From CAZXGD01 sp046350455 (GTDB taxonomy: Bacteria; Planctomycetota; Phycisphaerae; Phycisphaerales; SM1A02), in contig JAXMAM010000019.1 in NCBI GenBank assembly GCA_046350455.1, positions 1-59,767 on the forward strand: DNA of 59,767 nt, in the 5' to 3' direction. The position numbers were made by a program, and so were the translations under genes. Position 1 is the stretch's first letter, and each line of letters starts with the position of its first letter. A model generated the notes under the pieces. The model did no database searches. It was given only the letters and a program-made list of their open reading frames with translations, and was not told the DNA's origin. Shown in pieces: positions 23,215-33,292 of this stretch.

Positions 23215-23996
23215 AGGCGCGCGGCTTCACGCTGGTGGAGGTGCTGGTGACCATCACCGTGATCGCGGTGCTGATGGGCGTTGGCCTGCCAGCGCTGCAC
23301 GCTGTGCAGGGCTACGCGCGCGAGACCACGTGCGCCACTCGCCTGCGGCAGATGGTGGTGGCGGCGCAGGCGTATGCCAACAGCGCTGGAGAGTCGGCCC
23401 CACCAGCGGTGCTGTACTACCAGCGCAACGGTGTGGTGGTCACGCAGAGCTGGGACTTCCAGAGCGATGGAAGCGGCGTGGTGCAGGCAGGCGCGCTGTG
23501 GCAGTACACCAGCACGCCCTTTGAGGTGCAGCAGTGCCCTGCGTTTGAGGGCGAGAGCAACTCGAACGGCGACCCGTACACGGGCTACAACTACAACACC
23601 ACGTACGTGGGCGCAGAGGGCACCCTGCCCTACGTGGATGGTGCGGGCGTGGTGCAGGATGGCTGGCGCGCCGCGCGGCTGGGCACGCGCCTGCCGCAGT
23701 TTGCGCACCCGGAACGCACCGCTGCCTTTGGCGACGGCGGCTGGCGGAGCGGGGCCAACAAGTACATGCGCGCGCCCATGAACACCGTGGAGGCCAACCT
23801 GCCGCTGGTGTGCGCTGGCACGCAGGCGTTCCGGCACATGGGTGGCTGCACGTGCTGCGCGTACCTGGATGGGCACGTGGGCACCGTGCGGCAGGCCGAG
23901 CGCGGGCAGCTGACCACCGATGCGCTGGCCCGGCTGGTGATCGGTTTTCCGCAGAACGGGTTCCTGAGCGCGGATGACGCGGCGTATGGGCCGTGA
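23211..23996 (+). CDS. pseudopilin-type protein co-translated with the B12-controlled surface protein
   Basis: 261 aa from ATG at 23211, overlapping the previous stop (ATGA), so the two genes are translationally coupled and both lie behind the cobalamin riboswitch. The class III signal KARGFTLVEVLVTITVIAVLMGVGLPAL with Glu at +5 should be cut by prepilin peptidase. The C-terminal part contains RTAAFGDGGWRSGANKY and FRHMGGCTCCAYLDGHVGTV, a variant of the planctomycete H-x9-DG signature (here ten residues with a Cys cluster CTCC). Predicted to be anchored in the inner membrane or assembled in a pseudopilus. How it would assist B12 uptake is unknown. Confidence 0.88.
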   Translation: MKARGFTLVEVLVTITVIAVLMGVGLPALHAVQGYARETTCATRLRQMVVAAQAYANSAGESAPPAVLYYQRNGVVVTQSWDFQSDGSGVVQAGALWQYTSTPFEVQQCPAFEGESNSNGDPYTGYNYNTTYVGAEGTLPYVDGAGVVQDGWRAARLGTRLPQFAHPERTAAFGDGGWRSGANKYMRAPMNTVEANLPLVCAGTQAFRHMGGCTCCAYLDGHVGTVRQAERGQLTTDALARLVIGFPQNGFLSADDAAYGP

Positions 23997-24050
23997 GGGC
24001 GGGGGCGCGGGCGCGGGCGCGGGCCGGTGGACCGGGTGCGGCAGCCGCTG

Positions 24051-24941
24051 CTAGCGCGCGGCGATCTGCGCGGCGGTCCAGCGTGCCACCGTGGCGGCCA
24101 TGAGGTCCAGCGCGGCCGTGCTGTCAGGAATGGGCTGCCGGTCTGCGTCCAGCGTCTGCAGCAGCTCGTCTGCGTAGGCGATCTCCACAGCGTCCACGCT
24201 TCGATTGGTGAAGGCCAGGACGGAGCGCCACGCTTCCAGATGCGTGGCTGGGAGGCTGTCGTCTGCCGCGCCCTGGAGGAGCAGCACTGGGCGGCGCGTG
24301 AGCGTGACGGCCTCCAGCGGCGCGAGCGCAGCCAGCGCGTCCACCAGGCGCAGCGTGGGTGAGGCGTTCCACGCTGGGTCGTCCTCATTCTCTGGTGTGC
24401 GGCGGCTCATGAGTTCCGGGGCGGGCGCAGACGCCATGGCCAGGAAGGCCAGGTCGTCAAAGCGCGCGCTGGCCGAGGCGGCCACCGCCCCCGCCAGCCA
24501 GGTGCCAGCCAGGGCGGGCCGCGCCCCGGGGATGGCGGCAGCAGCCGCAGCGCAGAGCGCGGCCGCTGCGTTCACCAGGTGTGCGGCGTCGTCTGCGCCA
24601 GCGGGCTCGGAGGCGTCTGCAGGCGGCGAGGCTGGCCCGTGCATCTGGCGGATGCGCGCCACATGCGCGCCGCCGCGCAGGAGTCCGGCGCAGAGCGCGT
24701 CGTCCAGCATGGCCAGGCGGGCTGCGTTCTCCAGGCCAGGCGCTTGCGGCACCACCAGCGCCACCACCGGCGCGGTGCGCGTGCGCGCGCTGGCAAAGAT
24801 GCGCGTCCAGCCCGTGGTGGGCGGCGTGGGGGCGGTGATGGAGCCGTCTGCATCGCCCCACGGGCCTTCTGCGTGGAGCGGCTGGCCTGTGACCTCGGCT
24901 GTCAGCCAGGCATCGGCCGCGCGTGGGGAGGTTCGGTCCAT
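24051..24941 (-). CDS. alpha/beta-hydrolase-like protein, probably without catalytic nucleophile
   Basis: 296 aa. The C-terminal half has RRPVLLLQGAADDSLPATHLEAWRSVL, the late strand-Asp region of alpha/beta-hydrolases, and EIAYADELLQTL in the place of the His loop. The nucleophile elbow GxSxG is replaced by AGTWLAGAVAASA, and the expected final His is not obvious. The N-terminal half is Ala-rich with ALVVPQAPGLENAARL and VNAAAALCAAAAAAIPGARP. It follows mutL by 20 bp on the same strand, so it is probably the second gene of that operon. A degraded or non-enzymatic member of the fold is inferred. Confidence 0.6.
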   Translation of the reverse strand: MDRTSPRAADAWLTAEVTGQPLHAEGPWGDADGSITAPTPPTTGWTRIFASARTRTAPVVALVVPQAPGLENAARLAMLDDALCAGLLRGGAHVARIRQMHGPASPPADASEPAGADDAAHLVNAAAALCAAAAAAIPGARPALAGTWLAGAVAASASARFDDLAFLAMASAPAPELMSRRTPENEDDPAWNASPTLRLVDALAALAPLEAVTLTRRPVLLLQGAADDSLPATHLEAWRSVLAFTNRSVDAVEIAYADELLQTLDADRQPIPDSTAALDLMAATVARWTAAQIAAR

Positions 24942-24961
24942 GGGTGGTGTGCGGGCCAGCG

Positions 24962-26869
24962 CTACACGCGGCCGAACTGGCGCTCCAGGTCGCGGATGGT
25001 GATGCGCAGCGCCGTGGGCCGCCCGTGCGGGCAGGCGGTGCTGCGCTCGATGCGCTCGCGCAGGTCCAGCAGTGCTTCGATTTCCGTGGCGTTCAGATGG
25101 TCGCCCGCCTTCACAGCGGCCTTGCAGGCCATCATGTCCAGCACGGTGTGGAGCGCAGCTTCTGTGTTGGTGGGTATGCCCTCGTCCGCAGCGCGTTCCA
25201 GGAGCGCAGGGAGGAACGCGCCCGGGTCCACGCGGCGGCTCTGGAGGAACGTGGGGTAGGCGTGCACCGCGATGCTGCGCGGGCCAGCGGCCACAGCTTC
25301 GATCCCCAGCCGCTGGAGGAGCGGGGCGAGTTCCTCCAGCAGTTCTGCGGCGCGCGGGTCCACCGGGATGATCTGCGGTGTCAGCATGCGCTGCGACTCC
25401 AGCGGGCCAGCCGTCACGCGGTGGTACAGCTCCTCGTACATCGCGCGCTCATGCAGCGCGTGCTGATCCACGATCAGCAGCCCCTGCGCGTCCTCCACCA
25501 CCAGGTAGCTGCCATGCACCTGCAACACCCGCCGCGAAATTGGTGCCAGGCACGGGTGTCCCGGGTTTTCGGGTTCGGGAGCCACCACCACCACGCTGGG
25601 TCGCCAGCCAGGCATGGCAAGAGAGGGAGTGTCCTTTGGTTCGATCGTCGAGCGTGCGGAAGGGATTGCGTCTGCGCTTGCGCTCGTGCACGCGCCAAGG
25701 TCTGCGTCTGCGCCTGCGCCTGCGCCTGCTTCTAGGCTCACGCCTGCACCTGCACCGATGCCTGCGCCTGCACCCACGCCATCACCTGGACCTGCTCTGC
25801 ACCTGTCGGTGCCCTCAGAAAGTAGGGACACCCGTGCCTGGCACGAATTTCGCCATTCGGGGACCAGGTCGGCGGCGCGGAGGGTGTCGAGCACCGCGCG
25901 GTAGACCAGCTGGTGCACGAAGCTGGGCTGGCGGAAGCGCACTTCGGTCTTGGCAGGGTGCACGTTCACGTCCACCAGCGCTGGGTCCATCACCACGGCC
26001 AGGTAGCCCACAGGCGACCGGCCAGGGTCCACCAGGCCGCGGAAGGCTTCCTTGACCGCGTGCAGCATGGTCCGGTCCTGCACCGCGCGGCCGTTCAACA
26101 CCAGCCGCAGCGCGCGCCCGGTGGCCTTGGCCACCGCTGGCTGGCCCACCAGTCCCCAGACCGCCACGGGGCTCCCGCCCTCCACCTGCGCTTCGCCCGT
26201 CACAGCCAGCATCTGCGGCTCCAGCGTGCGGCCAAGGATGTCCATGGCCCGCTGCCGCGGGTCGTCTGTGGCTGGCAGGTCCAGCTTGACCTTGCCATCG
26301 GCCACCAGCTGGAACGCCACGCCCGGGCGCCCAACCGCCACAGCCTCAAGCACTTCCAGCACACGCCCGCTCTCTGCCGCCACGCTGCGCAGGAACCGCC
26401 GCCGCGCTGGCACGTTGAAGAACAACTGCCGCACCTCCACGGCTGTGCCGGCTGCGCGCGCTGCGGGGCGCGGCGGCTGCACCACCCCGCCCTCCACTGC
26501 CACGCTCCACGCAGCGTCTGCCCCCTGCGCGCGGCTGGTGAGCGTCAGCCGGCTGACCGACGCAATGCTGGCCAGCGCCTCGCCGCGGAAGCCCAGCGTG
26601 GTGACGTGCGTTAAGTCCTCCACCGACGCGATCTTGCTGGTGGCATGACTGGTCACTGCCAGCGGCAGCTCCTCGGCTGGAATGCCAGCCCCGTCATCCG
26701 ACACCAGGATCAGATCCGCCCCGCCGCCCTCGATGTCCACCTGAACGCGCGTGGCGCCAGCGTCCAGCGCGTTCTCCACCAGCTCCTTCACCGCGTTGGC
26801 TGGCCGCTCCACCACCTCGCCCGCTGCGATCTGGTCCACCAACTGTCTGGGCAGCACGCGGATGGGCAT
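24962..26869 (-). CDS. mutL: DNA mismatch repair protein MutL with repeat insertions in the linker
   Basis: 635 aa. N-terminal GHKL ATPase (1-335): IAAGEVVERPANAVKELVENALDAGA, DDGAGIPAEEL, TSKIASVEDL, TLGFRGEALASI. The C-terminal domain (about 440-635) carries the intact endonuclease motif DQHALHERAMYEE at about 462, with ACKAAVKAGDHL and CPHGRPTALRI, so this is the Mn-dependent nicking type. The linker between them is unusual: it starts with translated repeat R7 (RNSCQARVSLLS), continues with a Gly/Ala-rich tract from GC-rich hexamer repeats (GVGAGAGIGAGAGVSLEAG), and ends with R6 (ENPGHPCLAPIS). The frame is kept. Starts with ATG at 26869 and precedes the hydrolase-like gene. Confidence 0.95.
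   Translation of the reverse strand: MPIRVLPRQLVDQIAAGEVVERPANAVKELVENALDAGATRVQVDIEGGGADLILVSDDGAGIPAEELPLAVTSHATSKIASVEDLTHVTTLGFRGEALASIASVSRLTLTSRAQGADAAWSVAVEGGVVQPPRPAARAAGTAVEVRQLFFNVPARRRFLRSVAAESGRVLEVLEAVAVGRPGVAFQLVADGKVKLDLPATDDPRQRAMDILGRTLEPQMLAVTGEAQVEGGSPVAVWGLVGQPAVAKATGRALRLVLNGRAVQDRTMLHAVKEAFRGLVDPGRSPVGYLAVVMDPALVDVNVHPAKTEVRFRQPSFVHQLVYRAVLDTLRAADLVPEWRNSCQARVSLLSEGTDRCRAGPGDGVGAGAGIGAGAGVSLEAGAGAGADADLGACTSASADAIPSARSTIEPKDTPSLAMPGWRPSVVVVAPEPENPGHPCLAPISRRVLQVHGSYLVVEDAQGLLIVDQHALHERAMYEELYHRVTAGPLESQRMLTPQIIPVDPRAAELLEELAPLLQRLGIEAVAAGPRSIAVHAYPTFLQSRRVDPGAFLPALLERAADEGIPTNTEAALHTVLDMMACKAAVKAGDHLNATEIEALLDLRERIERSTACPHGRPTALRITIRDLERQFGRV
25536..25570 (+). repeat. 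34/35-nt palindromic repeat, copy R6, inside mutL
   Basis: GAAATTG, core GTGCC-A-GGCAC, GGGTGTCCC, GGG, TTTTC (one extra T). It is antisense to mutL and is read in frame as PENPGHPCLAPIS at the C-terminal edge of the linker. With R7 it forms an opposed pair flanking about 247 bp of low-complexity linker. Confidence 0.85.
25818..25851 (-). repeat. 34-nt palindromic repeat, copy R7, inside mutL
   Basis: On the minus (coding) strand: GAAATTC, core GTGCC-A-GGCAC, GGGTGTCCC, TAC, TTTC. Read in frame as RNSCQARVSLLS immediately after the ATPase domain. Confidence 0.85.
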
Positions 26870-26951
26870 TCCCAGATTCTAGGGACGAATCCGCCCCTGA
26901 ATTGCCACCACCCCTTTGACGCACCCACCCCCGCACAGCGACACTACGCAC

Positions 26952-27740
26952 ATGAAACCGGCCAGGACGGCCACCATCGCCGTAGGCGACATCCATGGCT
27001 GCGGCGCAGAGCTGGAGCAGCTGCTGCAGGCCGTGGAACGCTGGTTCCCCGCCGCACGCCTGGTCTTTGTAGGCGACCTCTTCACCAAGGGGCCAGAGCC
27101 CGGCCGCGTGGCCAGCGCGCTGCTGGACCGCCGCGCCACGGGCGCGCGCGTGGACCTGGTGTGCGGCAACCATGACCTGCGGCTGTTGAACGCCATCGTG
27201 CGCCTGCAGGCGGGCGCCAGCCTGGCGCTGCTGCCGCGCACCGAGCGCCTGGCCATCGAGCTCCTCCAGCGCGCTGGCATGCTGCGCGAGGCCACGCGCC
27301 TGCTGACCGAAGCCTGCGACCGCGTGGAAGTCCGCGACACCCGTGGCAAGTGGACCGTGGTGCACGGCGGCATTGACCCGCAGCTGGGCATCGAGCGCAC
27401 GCCCGACGACGTGAAGATCCACATCAAGGCTGGCGAAGGCGAGCCCAACTGGTGGGAGCTCTACGACGGCCGCGAAGGCCTCATCATCGTGGGCCACCGC
27501 CCGCTGAAGGCGCCGCTCATCCTGCGCCGCAAGGACGGCAGCCCCTACATGGTGAACGTGGACACAGGCTGCGCCTACGGCGGCGCGCTCACCGCGTACT
27601 GCATTGACGCAGACCAGATCCTGCAGGTGCCTGCGCAGACCACTCCCATGCCTGGAATTGAAGTGCCCAGCGCGTTCAGGAAGGGCGCCACTGCTGGGCG
27701 AGCGGCATCCGGCGGCCCGGCCCGAATGCGCGCGCAGTGA
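26952..27740 (+). CDS. PPP-family metallophosphatase
   Basis: 262 aa from ATG at 26952 (MKPARTATIAVGDIHGC); TTG at 26916 is an alternative. The five metal-binding motifs of PPP-type serine/threonine or diadenosine-polyphosphate phosphatases are present in order: GDIHGCGAE, GDLFTKGPEPG, GNHDLRLL, VVHGGIDPQ and GHRPLKAPLI. Length and order fit PrpE/ApaH-like proteins. A C-terminal tail of about 30 residues (PAQTTPMPGIEVPSAFRKG) has no motif. Its 3' end overlaps the convergent nadE gene by 65 bp on the opposite strand. Confidence 0.88.
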   Translation: MKPARTATIAVGDIHGCGAELEQLLQAVERWFPAARLVFVGDLFTKGPEPGRVASALLDRRATGARVDLVCGNHDLRLLNAIVRLQAGASLALLPRTERLAIELLQRAGMLREATRLLTEACDRVEVRDTRGKWTVVHGGIDPQLGIERTPDDVKIHIKAGEGEPNWWELYDGREGLIIVGHRPLKAPLILRRKDGSPYMVNVDTGCAYGGALTAYCIDADQILQVPAQTTPMPGIEVPSAFRKGATAGRAASGGPARMRAQ

Positions 27741-29415
27741 CCTTGAGGATCAGCGCCGCCTGCGCGCGCTTGTACTCCATGCGGTCCATGGCCGTGGTCC
27801 AGCGCTGCACCATGTCCAGCGGCAGGCCCGCGCGCGCTGCGATCTCCTCCACCCCAAGCTCCTCCTCCACCCAGCCGCGGATGATGGCGTCCAGCTGGTC
27901 GTAGGGAGGCAGCGTGTCCTGGTCTGTCTGGTTGGGGCGCAGCTCTGCGCTGGGAACCTTGTCCACGCTCTCCTGCGGAATGGGCGGCTGCGCGAACCCC
28001 GCCGCTGCATGGTGCGCGTTCACCCAGCGCGCCAGGTTCCACACGTCGGTCTTCAGCACGTCGCCGATGGGCGCCAGGCCGCCGTTCATGTCGCCGTACA
28101 GCGTGGCGTAGCCCACGGCGTACTCGCTCTTGTTGCCGGTGGTCAGCACCAGCGCGCCAGAGCTGTTGCTGAGCGCCATCAGCTGCACGCCGCGCACGCG
28201 GCTCTGGATGTTCTCGTCCGCCACTCCGCTCAGGCCTGGGAGCCCGGCAGCCTTCATGGCTGCGCCGATCCGCTCCACCAGCCCTTCATAGGCATCCTGG
28301 ATGGGCAGCGTGACCGTGTGCATGCCAGTGCGGCGGGCAAGCTCCAGCGCATCGGTGATGCTGCCTGGGCTGGACCACTGGCTGGGCATCAACACGCCTG
28401 TCACGCGATCTGGCCCCAGCGCTGCCACCGCCAGCGCCCCCACCAGCGCGCTGTCAATCCCGCCTGAAAGCCCCAGCAGCGCGCGCTGGTGGCCCGTGCG
28501 CCCCAGGTACGCCCGCACGCCACAGACCAGCGCGTGCCACAGGTCGGACATGTCTTCTGCGGCGTGGTCTGCCGGGCCTGCGTGCGCGGGACGGCTGCCG
28601 CCCGCGGCGCCTGCCTCGCCAGCCTCGCCCGCCCCGCCTGGCGCGGGCGTACCCCGCGCACCCAGCTCCACCACGCACCCGGCGTCTCCCCAGCGCGGCG
28701 CTGCCACGCTGCGGCCGCTGGGCCACACCGCGCGCACATCGCCGTCAAAGACCAGGTCGTCAAATCCACCCAGCTGGTTCACGCTCATCACAGGCGCCCC
28801 CACGCGCGCCGCAGCCGCTGCCAGGATGGCCACGTGGCGCGCGTGCTTGCCGCGCTGGAACGGGCTGGCGCTGGGCACCACCAGCACGTCTGGCGCAGCG
28901 GCGGCAGCCTCCTCCACTGGGTCGAACCCATAGCTGGCGCGCGCATCCACGTCCTGGGCGCGCCACAGGTCCTCGCAGATCAGCACAGCCACGCGCGCGC
29001 CAGCGTGTTCAAACACCAGCGGGCCATGGCCAGGCGCAAAGTAGCGCGCTTCATCAAAGACGTCGTAGTTGGGCAACAGGCGCTTGTCGTAGAAGGCCTC
29101 CACGCGGCCACCGCGCAGCAGCGCCACGCTGTTGGCCAGCGGCCGGTCGCGCCCATCCACTGGCCGCGGCGTGCCCACCAGCACGGAGCATTCCGGCGCA
29201 GCGGCAGCCAGCTGCTCCAGCGCGCGCACGCACGCCTGCCCCACGCCCTGGCGCAAAAGGACATCGCGCGGCGGGTAGCCCGTCAAGGCCAGCTCGGGTA
29301 GCACGATGAGTTGCGCACCTGCGGCAGCCACGGCGCGCACCTGCTTCGAGGCACGCGCCGCGTTGCCGTGAATGTCGCCCACTTCGGGGCTGAACTGCAG
29401 CAGCGCGGTGCGCAT
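27676..29415 (-). CDS. nadE: glutamine-dependent NAD+ synthetase
   Basis: 579 aa, an N-terminal nitrilase-type glutaminase fused to a C-terminal NAD synthase. The glutaminase triad is visible as Glu in LPELALTGYPP, Lys in FYDKRLLPNYDVFDE and Cys in VLICEDLWR. A Gly/Ala-rich linker (GTPAPGGAGEAGEAGAAGG) joins the domains. The synthase domain has the P-loop-like LGLSGGIDSALVGALA, and downstream TTGNKSEYAVGYATLYGDMNGGLAPIGD for ATP and deamido-NAD binding. It amidates nicotinic acid adenine dinucleotide with glutamine. The end of the gene overlaps the convergent phosphatase gene antisense. Confidence 0.95.
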   Translation of the reverse strand: MRTALLQFSPEVGDIHGNAARASKQVRAVAAAGAQLIVLPELALTGYPPRDVLLRQGVGQACVRALEQLAAAAPECSVLVGTPRPVDGRDRPLANSVALLRGGRVEAFYDKRLLPNYDVFDEARYFAPGHGPLVFEHAGARVAVLICEDLWRAQDVDARASYGFDPVEEAAAAAPDVLVVPSASPFQRGKHARHVAILAAAAARVGAPVMSVNQLGGFDDLVFDGDVRAVWPSGRSVAAPRWGDAGCVVELGARGTPAPGGAGEAGEAGAAGGSRPAHAGPADHAAEDMSDLWHALVCGVRAYLGRTGHQRALLGLSGGIDSALVGALAVAALGPDRVTGVLMPSQWSSPGSITDALELARRTGMHTVTLPIQDAYEGLVERIGAAMKAAGLPGLSGVADENIQSRVRGVQLMALSNSSGALVLTTGNKSEYAVGYATLYGDMNGGLAPIGDVLKTDVWNLARWVNAHHAAAGFAQPPIPQESVDKVPSAELRPNQTDQDTLPPYDQLDAIIRGWVEEELGVEEIAARAGLPLDMVQRWTTAMDRMEYKRAQAALILKVTARAFGPGRRMPLAQQWRPS

Positions 29416-29493
29416 CAGGGGGGAGAGTCTAGGTCCCCGCTGCGGGCGGTGCGTCCTGCAAGAACGGCGCCGCCCGCTGCTGCCAGGGCTGCG

Positions 29494-30090
29494 TCAGTAC
29501 GACGCAGCGGCTGTGGTCGTTGCCGCGCCCAAGGCGTCCACCAGAGAACGCACGGAATAGGGCTTGCGGAGGATGCGTTCGTAGCCGGCGCGCTGCAGGG
29601 AACGGCCATCATCTGGGAAGCTGGCGCCGCTGGCCACCATGCGGGTGGGGCGATTGCCATTCCAGGTCTGGACCGAGCGAGCGAACGCTGCAGGGTCACC
29701 GGCTGAAAGATCGAAGAGGATGATGTCGGGCGCGCGGCGGCCAATGGCCACGCCAGCGGCCAGCAGGTCGTGGGCCAGATGCACATCGTAGTTGCCCATG
29801 TCCTCAAGCACCTGCTTGATGGTGGAGGAGGCATTGCGGTCCGCGTCCACCACCAGCACGCAGGTGCGGGTGTCCAGATCGCTGGTCAGCGGAATGCCAT
29901 GCTGCTTCATGAACTCCACCAGCACGGGGGCGTGCACGCGGCGGTCCTTGGAGCCTGGGATGCGATAGCCCTCCAGGCGGCCAGAATCAATCCACTTGCT
30001 GACAGTGCGTGCGGCCACGTTGCAGATGCGGGCCACCTCGCCGGTGGTCAGTGCGTCCTTGTGCGTGCCGAATGGGTTCCGAGTGGTCAT
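29494..30090 (-). CDS. MerR/excisionase-type HTH fused to a receiver-like domain
   Basis: 198 aa from ATG at 30090, with GGAGG 5 nt upstream. Residues 15-60 (DALTTGEVARICNVAARTVSKWIDSGRLEGYRIPGSKDRRV) are a winged HTH of the MerR/excisionase kind. Residues 77-190 form a receiver-like domain: VLVVDADR, IILFDLSAGDP with the acidic pocket Asp, and RKPYSVRSLVD. The acceptor Asp is followed by LSAG rather than xMPGMDG, so its phosphorylation is uncertain. Such HTH-first receivers are found in Planctomycetes and Myxococcota as DNA-binding regulators. A 190-bp gap upstream separates it from ilvA. Confidence 0.8.
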   Translation of the reverse strand: MTTRNPFGTHKDALTTGEVARICNVAARTVSKWIDSGRLEGYRIPGSKDRRVHAPVLVEFMKQHGIPLTSDLDTRTCVLVVDADRNASSTIKQVLEDMGNYDVHLAHDLLAAGVAIGRRAPDIILFDLSAGDPAAFARSVQTWNGNRPTRMVASGASFPDDGRSLQRAGYERILRKPYSVRSLVDALGAATTTAAASY

Positions 30091-30279
30091 CGTGCCTCCA
30101 AATCCCGCGTTTCTGGCGGGTGCTTGGCGCTTGCATCGTCGCGCACGGCACGTGACTGAAGGAAGGCTTTCACTTTTCTGCGGGCAGGCACACAATCCTG
30201 AGCCGGGGCCAGATAACGGAGGGGACCGACGGGCCTTGTTCGCGCCCAACAGCCTTGCTCACGCCCCCACAGGCCTCGC

Positions 30280-31532
30280 TCACGCTCCGGCGGGCACAGG
30301 TTCTGCCTTGGAAAGCACGCGAATGCCGCGTTCTTCCAGCGTGCGATACAGCTCGTCGGCGTGGGTGCGGTCCCGCACCTCCACCACGCACTGCACCAGC
30401 ACGGTGCTGATGTCCGCACCACCAAAGGCGCGCTCGTGGGTCACCTGCTGCACGCTGGCGCCGCAGCGGCCAATGGTGCTGGCCAGCTCTGCCAGGCCCC
30501 CGGGGCGGTCACTGATGACTGCGGTGAACTTGGCCAGGCGGCCATCCACCGCCAGGCCGTGCTCGATGACGCGGCTGAGCACCAGCGGATCAATGTTTCC
30601 ACCGCACAGCGTGAGCACCACGCGGCGGCCCTTCAGGCTGGCCAGCTTGCCAGCCAGGAACGCAGCCAGCGGCGTGGCGCCAGCGCCCTCCACCACGCCC
30701 TTCTCCAGCTCTGCCAGGCGCAGGATGGCCAGGGCGATGGCGTTCTCGTCCACCTGCACCACCTCGTCCACATAGTGGCGGGCGATGCTGAAGGCGCGCG
30801 CACCCACTTCTGGCACAGCCAGGCCATCTGCCAACGTGGGCTGCGCCGGCACGCGCACTGGCTGCCCTGCCGCCAGCGCTGCGCTGAAGCTGGGGCAGCG
30901 CACGGGCTCCACCCCCACGATGCGCACGCGCGGATGCGTGTGCTTGATGGCCAGCGCCATGCCCGCAATCAGGCCAGCGCCGCCGATGGGCACCACCACC
31001 GCTTCAACGTCTGGCACCTGCTCCAGGATCTCCAGGCCAATGGTGCCCTGCCCAGCCACGATGGCAGCGTCGTTGAAGCCGTTGATGTAGGTGAGGCCTT
31101 CAGAGGCCACCAGCTCATCTGCGCGGTGCTTGGCCTCTGCGATGTTGGCGCCAAAGTTCAGCACGCGGGCGCCCAGCTCTGTGCAGCGGCGCTGCTTGAC
31201 CAGCGGCGCGTGCACGGGCATGACCACGCTCACCGGAATGCCCAGGCGCTTGCCGTGGTAGGCCAGCGCCAGCGCGTGGTTGCCAGCGCTGGCGGCGATC
31301 ACGCCGCGCTTGGCGGCCTCCTTGCCCAGCTGGAGCAGCGCGTTGCACGCGCCACGCTCCTTGAAGCTGCCCGTGCGCTGCTCGTACTCCAGCTTGCAGT
31401 GCACCTCTGCGTCCACCAGGGCAGAGAGCGCTGGGCTCTCCACGCACGGCGTGTTGAAGACACCGCTCTGGATGCGCTTGCGTGCCTCCAGGATGTCCTC
31501 ATAGGACACGTCGCTGGCAGACTGGACTGCGC

Positions 31533-31536
<4 letters not shown>
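30280..31536 (-). CDS. ilvA: threonine ammonia-lyase with ACT domain
   Basis: 418 aa. PLP fold type II: the Schiff-base Lys lies in EQRTGSFKERGACNALL, then SAGNHALALAYHGKRLG, the Gly loop PIGGAGLIAGMAL and a final Ser/Cys pocket residue in VVLTLCGGNIDP. The C-terminal ACT domain (about 335-418: FTAVISDRPGGLAELASTIG) is short, as in the catabolic/TdcB-plus-ACT branch, rather than the double regulatory domain of long biosynthetic IlvA. It makes 2-oxobutyrate from threonine. The start overlaps the pckA stop by ATGA, so the pair is translationally coupled. ilvC lies at 55960. Confidence 0.92.
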
Positions 31537-33125
<1,589 letters not shown>

Positions 33126-33292
33126 GGTGAAGACTCCAGATGGCTGCCTGGCCCAAACAGGCCAGCACAGGGGAAGGGGTAGAGTCTACCCCTTCGGCCG
33201 GATAGCCCGGCAGACTTGCGCCCCCCCAGGTGCCCTGCTGGCAGCAGGCATTGATCCCCTGCAAGGGACCGGATACCATCCACCCCTCGCAC

